A stretch of 64,000 nucleotides of DNA, taken from NCBI GenBank assembly GCA_965200835.1, contig OZ241390.1, forward strand, positions 1,178,001 through 1,242,000. The letters run 5' to 3'. The notes beneath the pieces are model-generated. The model saw only the letters and a list, made by a program, of their open reading frames with translations, was not told the origin of the DNA and made no database searches. A program made the translations under genes and the position numbers. Position 1 is the first letter of the stretch, and each line of letters begins with the position of its first letter. Origin of the DNA: JAPPFW01 sp965200835. GTDB lineage: Bacteria > Actinomycetota > Acidimicrobiia > Spongiisociales > Spongiisociaceae. This document shows, piece by piece, positions 61,059-64,000 of this stretch.

Positions 61059-61573
61059 CTCCACACCCCGGCCCAGGAACGGAGCCATCGACCGGTCGGG
61101 GCTTTGCCGGCAACCAGCGCAGCCACTGCCGATCGGTTGGGTCCGTCGACCACCGGACCGGGCCCGGGATCGATCCGGCCTATTCCGGTACGCACCCAGA
61201 TGCGCGGGCTCACCTTGGTGTCGACGCCCGGTATCAAGGGCGCCACCTCTACGAAGGGAAGGCCGGACAGCGGGAAGGGTGAACGGACCACCACGCACGG
61301 CCAAGAGTCCACCAGCGCCCCGACCACCGCCGTCGCCGATTCGGTATCCACGCCGCCGTGTGGGAGTACCGCCACGCCCGACCGGGAGGGAACCAGCTCC
61401 GCAAGGGTCGGGCCGTCCTCCACCAGCCGGGCCAGGGTACGATCGCCGAGCAACGGAATACCCTCGACGTCCAGGTCGATCACCAGGGCGGTGCGATGGG
61501 AGGAGGCCAGGGCGAAAGGCGCTACGATACCCAGCACGTCATCGTGCAAGGTGTTGATGGCTAGGGCTACCAC
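61043..61573 (-). CDS. Hypothetical protein upstream of tadA, degenerate CpaE/TadZ-like
   Basis: A 176-residue protein in the place where actinobacterial Tad operons carry a CpaE/TadZ-like localisation factor. It has alternating strands and helices (ALVIDLDVEGIPLLG; LAELVPSRSGVAVLPHGG; WPCVVVRSPFPLSGLPFVEV) but no P-loop, so it is not an active MinD-type ATPase. Its end overlaps tadA. Identification is by position and fold pattern only. Confidence 0.55.
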   Translation of the reverse strand: MVALAINTLHDDVLGIVAPFALASSHRTALVIDLDVEGIPLLGDRTLARLVEDGPTLAELVPSRSGVAVLPHGGVDTESATAVVGALVDSWPCVVVRSPFPLSGLPFVEVAPLIPGVDTKVSPRIWVRTGIGRIDPGPGPVVDGPNRSAVAALVAGKAPTGRWLRSWAGVWRWPWR

Positions 61574-61761
61574 TGGAGGGTTCCTTCTCCGGAGAACCCC
61601 GGCCGGGCCGTCTGAACTTGGTTAACGTTGGTTAGCATTGCAGCGGCCAAGGTATAGCCATCGGCGGCCGGTGTGAACCCCTGTTTTGACGAACTTAGGT
61701 GATGGGGATCGAGGCGGCTTTCGACCGACCGGCACGCCCGCCTCATCCATACAATGGGATC

Positions 61762-62580
61762 GTGACCTCTACCATCCCCTCCGGGTGCCGGGCAGCGGCT
61801 TTCTTCGATCTCGACAAGACGGTGATCGCTCGATCGTCCACACTGGCGTTCCTGAAACCACTCCGCGGTGCAGGGCTTGTCAAGCGCCGGACCATGGTGA
61901 GAGCGGCGGCGGCCCAGGTCATCTACCGGGTGGGCGGAGCCGACCAGCGCCAGCTCGACCGGGTGCGGGATCAGCTCATCAGCCTCACCAAGGGTTGGAA
62001 GGCGGATCGCATACGCCGGCTGGTCCAGGAGGCGGTGGACGAGGTCGCCTCCTTCCTCGTATACCGGGAGGCACTGGCCCTGATCGAGCAGCATCGCCGC
62101 CAGGGCCGGGAGATCGTGATCCTGTCAGCCTCGCCAGAGGAAGTAGTCGAGTCCCTCACCCGTTACCTGGGGGTCGATCATGTGGTGGCTACCCGGTCGG
62201 AGGTGGATGAGGAGGGTCGATACACCGGCCTGCTCTCCTTCTACGCCACCGGTGACGGGAAGGCGGAAGCTATCGATGGGCTGGCCAGGCGGTGGAATCT
62301 CGACCTGCACCAGTGCTATGCCTACTCGGACAGCAGCGGTGACCTCCCGATGCTGGAGATGGTGGGCCACCCGGTCACGGTCAATCCCGATCGGCACCTC
62401 AAGCAAACCGCCGCCGCCCGGGGATGGCCGGTGGTCCATTTCGACAGTCCGGTGACCTTGCGGTCTTCCGCTGAGCCCCCTGCTTGGCAGGACCCTGCTC
62501 TGTCAGGGGTTGCACTGGCGACTGTCATGGCGGGTGCGATCACTCTATGGGTGCTGCTGGCCCGGCGGCGAGCCGCATGA
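61762..62580 (+). CDS. HAD-IB family hydrolase (SerB-like phosphatase) with C-terminal membrane helix
   Basis: A 272-residue phosphatase. HAD motif I is AAFFDLDKTVIARSS with the nucleophile Asp; motif II is VILSASPEEVVESLTRYLGV; motif III/IV is CYAYSDSSGDLPMLEMVGHP, then VTVNPD. A C-terminal helix (SGVALATVMAGAITLWVLLA) anchors it. Related actinobacterial proteins are annotated as phosphoserine phosphatase-like or phospholipid phosphatases; the substrate is unproven. GTG 61762 is preferred because conserved sequence begins soon after; ATG 61699 is an alternative. It diverges from the Tad operon. Confidence 0.85.
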   Translation: MTSTIPSGCRAAAFFDLDKTVIARSSTLAFLKPLRGAGLVKRRTMVRAAAAQVIYRVGGADQRQLDRVRDQLISLTKGWKADRIRRLVQEAVDEVASFLVYREALALIEQHRRQGREIVILSASPEEVVESLTRYLGVDHVVATRSEVDEEGRYTGLLSFYATGDGKAEAIDGLARRWNLDLHQCYAYSDSSGDLPMLEMVGHPVTVNPDRHLKQTAAARGWPVVHFDSPVTLRSSAEPPAWQDPALSGVALATVMAGAITLWVLLARRRAA

Positions 62581-62682
62581 CCGGCCAGCCGGTACCGTCG
62601 TGGATAGGATCAGCCGGATGAGCCCCGGAGGTCACCGCAAGCTGCGTCTTCAGGATGAGCAGTACCTCTGCCGACCGGGCCG

Positions 62683-63588
62683 ATGAGCGGTACGCGACGC
62701 CGGATACTGTCCTTCCTCGGGATCCTCGCCCTGCTGATAGCAGCCTGGGAGGCCTACAAGTGGATGGGTTCGGTTACCGGCGGGGTGTGGCCGGGAACCG
62801 CCATCGACCTGCCGGTCCGCACCAATGAGCGATCCATGCCCCACACCTGGGATATCGTCATGGCCCTGTTCCGGCCGGCGCGCCGGGGAGGCGAGCTGCT
62901 GCTACTGGTGCTCCTGCGGGCCGCTCTGTTCACGTGGCGGTCGGCGCTGCTGGGCTTCTTGATCGGGAGTGCGGTCGGCTTCGGCCTCGGCGTGCTGTTC
63001 GTCCGTTCCTCCCTGGCGGAACGAGGCCTGATGCCCTATGTGGTGGCCTCCCAGACGGTTCCCATTCTCGCTATTGCCCCGATCCTGGTGGTCTGGGCCG
63101 GCCGTCTTAACGTCACCCGGTGGCTGGTCGTGGCGGTGGTGTCGGCCTACCTGGCCTTTTTCCCGGTGGCGATCAACACGTTGCGGGGCCTGCGGTCCCC
63201 CGAGGCGAACGCCGCCGAGCTGATGCGATCGTACGCCGCCGCACCCAATCAGGTGCTGTGGAAGCTCCAGGTGCCGGCCGCCCTGCCATATCTGTTTCCT
63301 GCGCTCAAGATCGCCGCCACCGCCTCGGTCATCGGAGCGATCGTCGGGGAGCTGCCCGCCAGCATGCCGGACGGGCTGGGTCGGGCCATACTGAACTTCG
63401 CCTCGGCCTTCTCGGCCGCTCCCGCCAAACTGTTCGCCTCGATCCTGGTGGCGGCATTGGTGGGGATTGGATTCGTGGGAGTCGTGGCGATCGGCGAGCG
63501 GATGGCCGTTCCGCCGGCCCGCCGGCTCGAGAGCGGGGCGGCCGCGGCTAGCACACGAGGTAGGCGCCGGCAGGAGGTAACGGCATGA
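62683..63588 (+). CDS. ABC transporter permease, NitT/TauT (SsuC) type
   Basis: A 301-residue BPD_transp_1 permease with six membrane helices. The coupling loop is EANAAELMRSYAAAPNQVLW, then KLQVPAALPYLFPALKIAAT, and is followed by VIGAIVGELPASMPDGLGRA. This subfamily imports nitrate, sulfonates, taurine or thiamine precursors (hydroxymethylpyrimidine type). It overlaps the following ATPase gene by four bases. The substrate-binding protein is not in the window. Confidence 0.88.
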   Translation: MSGTRRRILSFLGILALLIAAWEAYKWMGSVTGGVWPGTAIDLPVRTNERSMPHTWDIVMALFRPARRGGELLLLVLLRAALFTWRSALLGFLIGSAVGFGLGVLFVRSSLAERGLMPYVVASQTVPILAIAPILVVWAGRLNVTRWLVVAVVSAYLAFFPVAINTLRGLRSPEANAAELMRSYAAAPNQVLWKLQVPAALPYLFPALKIAATASVIGAIVGELPASMPDGLGRAILNFASAFSAAPAKLFASILVAALVGIGFVGVVAIGERMAVPPARRLESGAAAASTRGRRRQEVTA

Positions 63589-64000
63589 TCGCACTCGACC
63601 TGCGGGCGGTGGGCAAGACCTTCAATCAGGGTACGGATCAGGAAGTCGAAGCGGTCCGTGACGTGGACCTGCGGATCGAGCGGGGGGAGTTCGTCTCGGT
63701 GATCGGGCCCTCTGGATGCGGCAAGTCGACCCTGCTGCGCCTGATAGGGGACCTAACCCCGCCCTCGGCCGGGAGACTGGCGGTCAACGGCAAGTCACCC
63801 GAGCAGGCACGGCTCGATCGTGACTACGGGATGGTCTTTCAGACCTCCACACTGCTGGAGTGGCGCAAGGTCCAGGCCAACGTGGAGCTCCCACTCGAGG
63901 TCATGGGTATGGGGAAGGCGGAACGTTCCGACCGGTCGGCCGCCATGCTGGATCTGGTCCAGCTGGACCGGTTCGGCGACCACTATCCGTGGCAGCTGTC
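63585..64000 (+). CDS. ABC transporter ATP-binding protein, NitT/TauT type (partial)
   Basis: The N-terminal 138 residues are present; the gene runs off the window end. Walker A is VISVIGPSGCGKSTLLRLIG-like SVIGPSGCGKSTLLRLIG, and the Q-loop is DYGMVFQTSTLLEWRKVQAN. The last visible residues (YPWQLS) lead into the signature motif. ATG 63585 overlaps the permease stop (ATGA), so both are translated together as subunits of one importer. Confidence 0.92.
   Translation, partial: MIALDLRAVGKTFNQGTDQEVEAVRDVDLRIERGEFVSVIGPSGCGKSTLLRLIGDLTPPSAGRLAVNGKSPEQARLDRDYGMVFQTSTLLEWRKVQANVELPLEVMGMGKAERSDRSAAMLDLVQLDRFGDHYPWQL

Overview
The window is high-GC, gene-dense DNA from an actinobacterium. The run rplQ - truA - rplM - rpsI - glmM - glmS - acpS and the Flp/Tad gene order (pilin, TadC, TadB, TadA) are typical of Actinobacteria. 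The secreted S-layer-homology (SLH) proteins and the many GTG/TTG starts fit a deep-branching class such as Acidimicrobiia. That placement is inference; no rRNA is present to confirm it. I found no tRNA, rRNA or CRISPR array.

Layout. 1-9.1 kb: housekeeping block (L17 tail, TruA, L13, S9, GlmM, GlmS, AcpS), interrupted by a nucleotidyltransferase gene, a frameshifted YIP1-type membrane gene and a wrecked Fic gene. 9.2-14.3 kb, minus strand: a PLP aminotransferase, a secreted DUF1524-type nuclease, a DUF4143 ATPase and a CaiB-type CoA transferase. 14.3-16.5 kb: four tandem copies, mostly damaged, of a small membrane-anchored coiled-coil gene. 16.7-27.7 kb: three long paralogous secreted proteins, each with three SLH repeats followed by Ig-like regions, with another coiled-coil gene, a broken dGTPase gene and an AAA ATPase between them. 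27.7-32.5 kb: a decay zone with IS1595 and IS3 remnants, a duplicated small gene with a conserved upstream hairpin, and a frameshifted Ntn-hydrolase-like gene. 33-35.7 kb: a small membrane protein, then a compact minus-strand group of a predicted PIN-like toxin/MerR-like antitoxin pair and two unrecognised coupled genes. 35.7-43 kb, minus strand: SLH-fused D-Ala-D-Ala carboxypeptidase, QueG, Tpx, a double histidine-phosphatase protein and a membrane pyrophosphatase. 43.5-47.1 kb: an accessory island with a graspetide-type (ATP-grasp RiPP) cluster and an AAA+ ATPase/subtilase pair. All are damaged, and a second, divergent glcB 3' end marks one junction. 47.1-64 kb: malate synthase G, an FMN hydroxyacid oxidase, a DUF4349 lipoprotein, a NYN-domain protein, a MrfA-like helicase, a zinc-type ABC permease and binding protein, the Tad pilus operon, a HAD phosphatase and the start of a NitT/TauT-type ABC transporter.

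The main pattern is contrast. Core genes are intact, whereas nearly every accessory gene between 14 and 47 kb has frameshifts, truncation or duplication. The best candidates for unusual biology are the graspetide cluster, the tandem coiled-coil family, the hairpin-preceded small gene family, the 33.5-35.7 kb gene group and the AAA+/S8-protease remnant.
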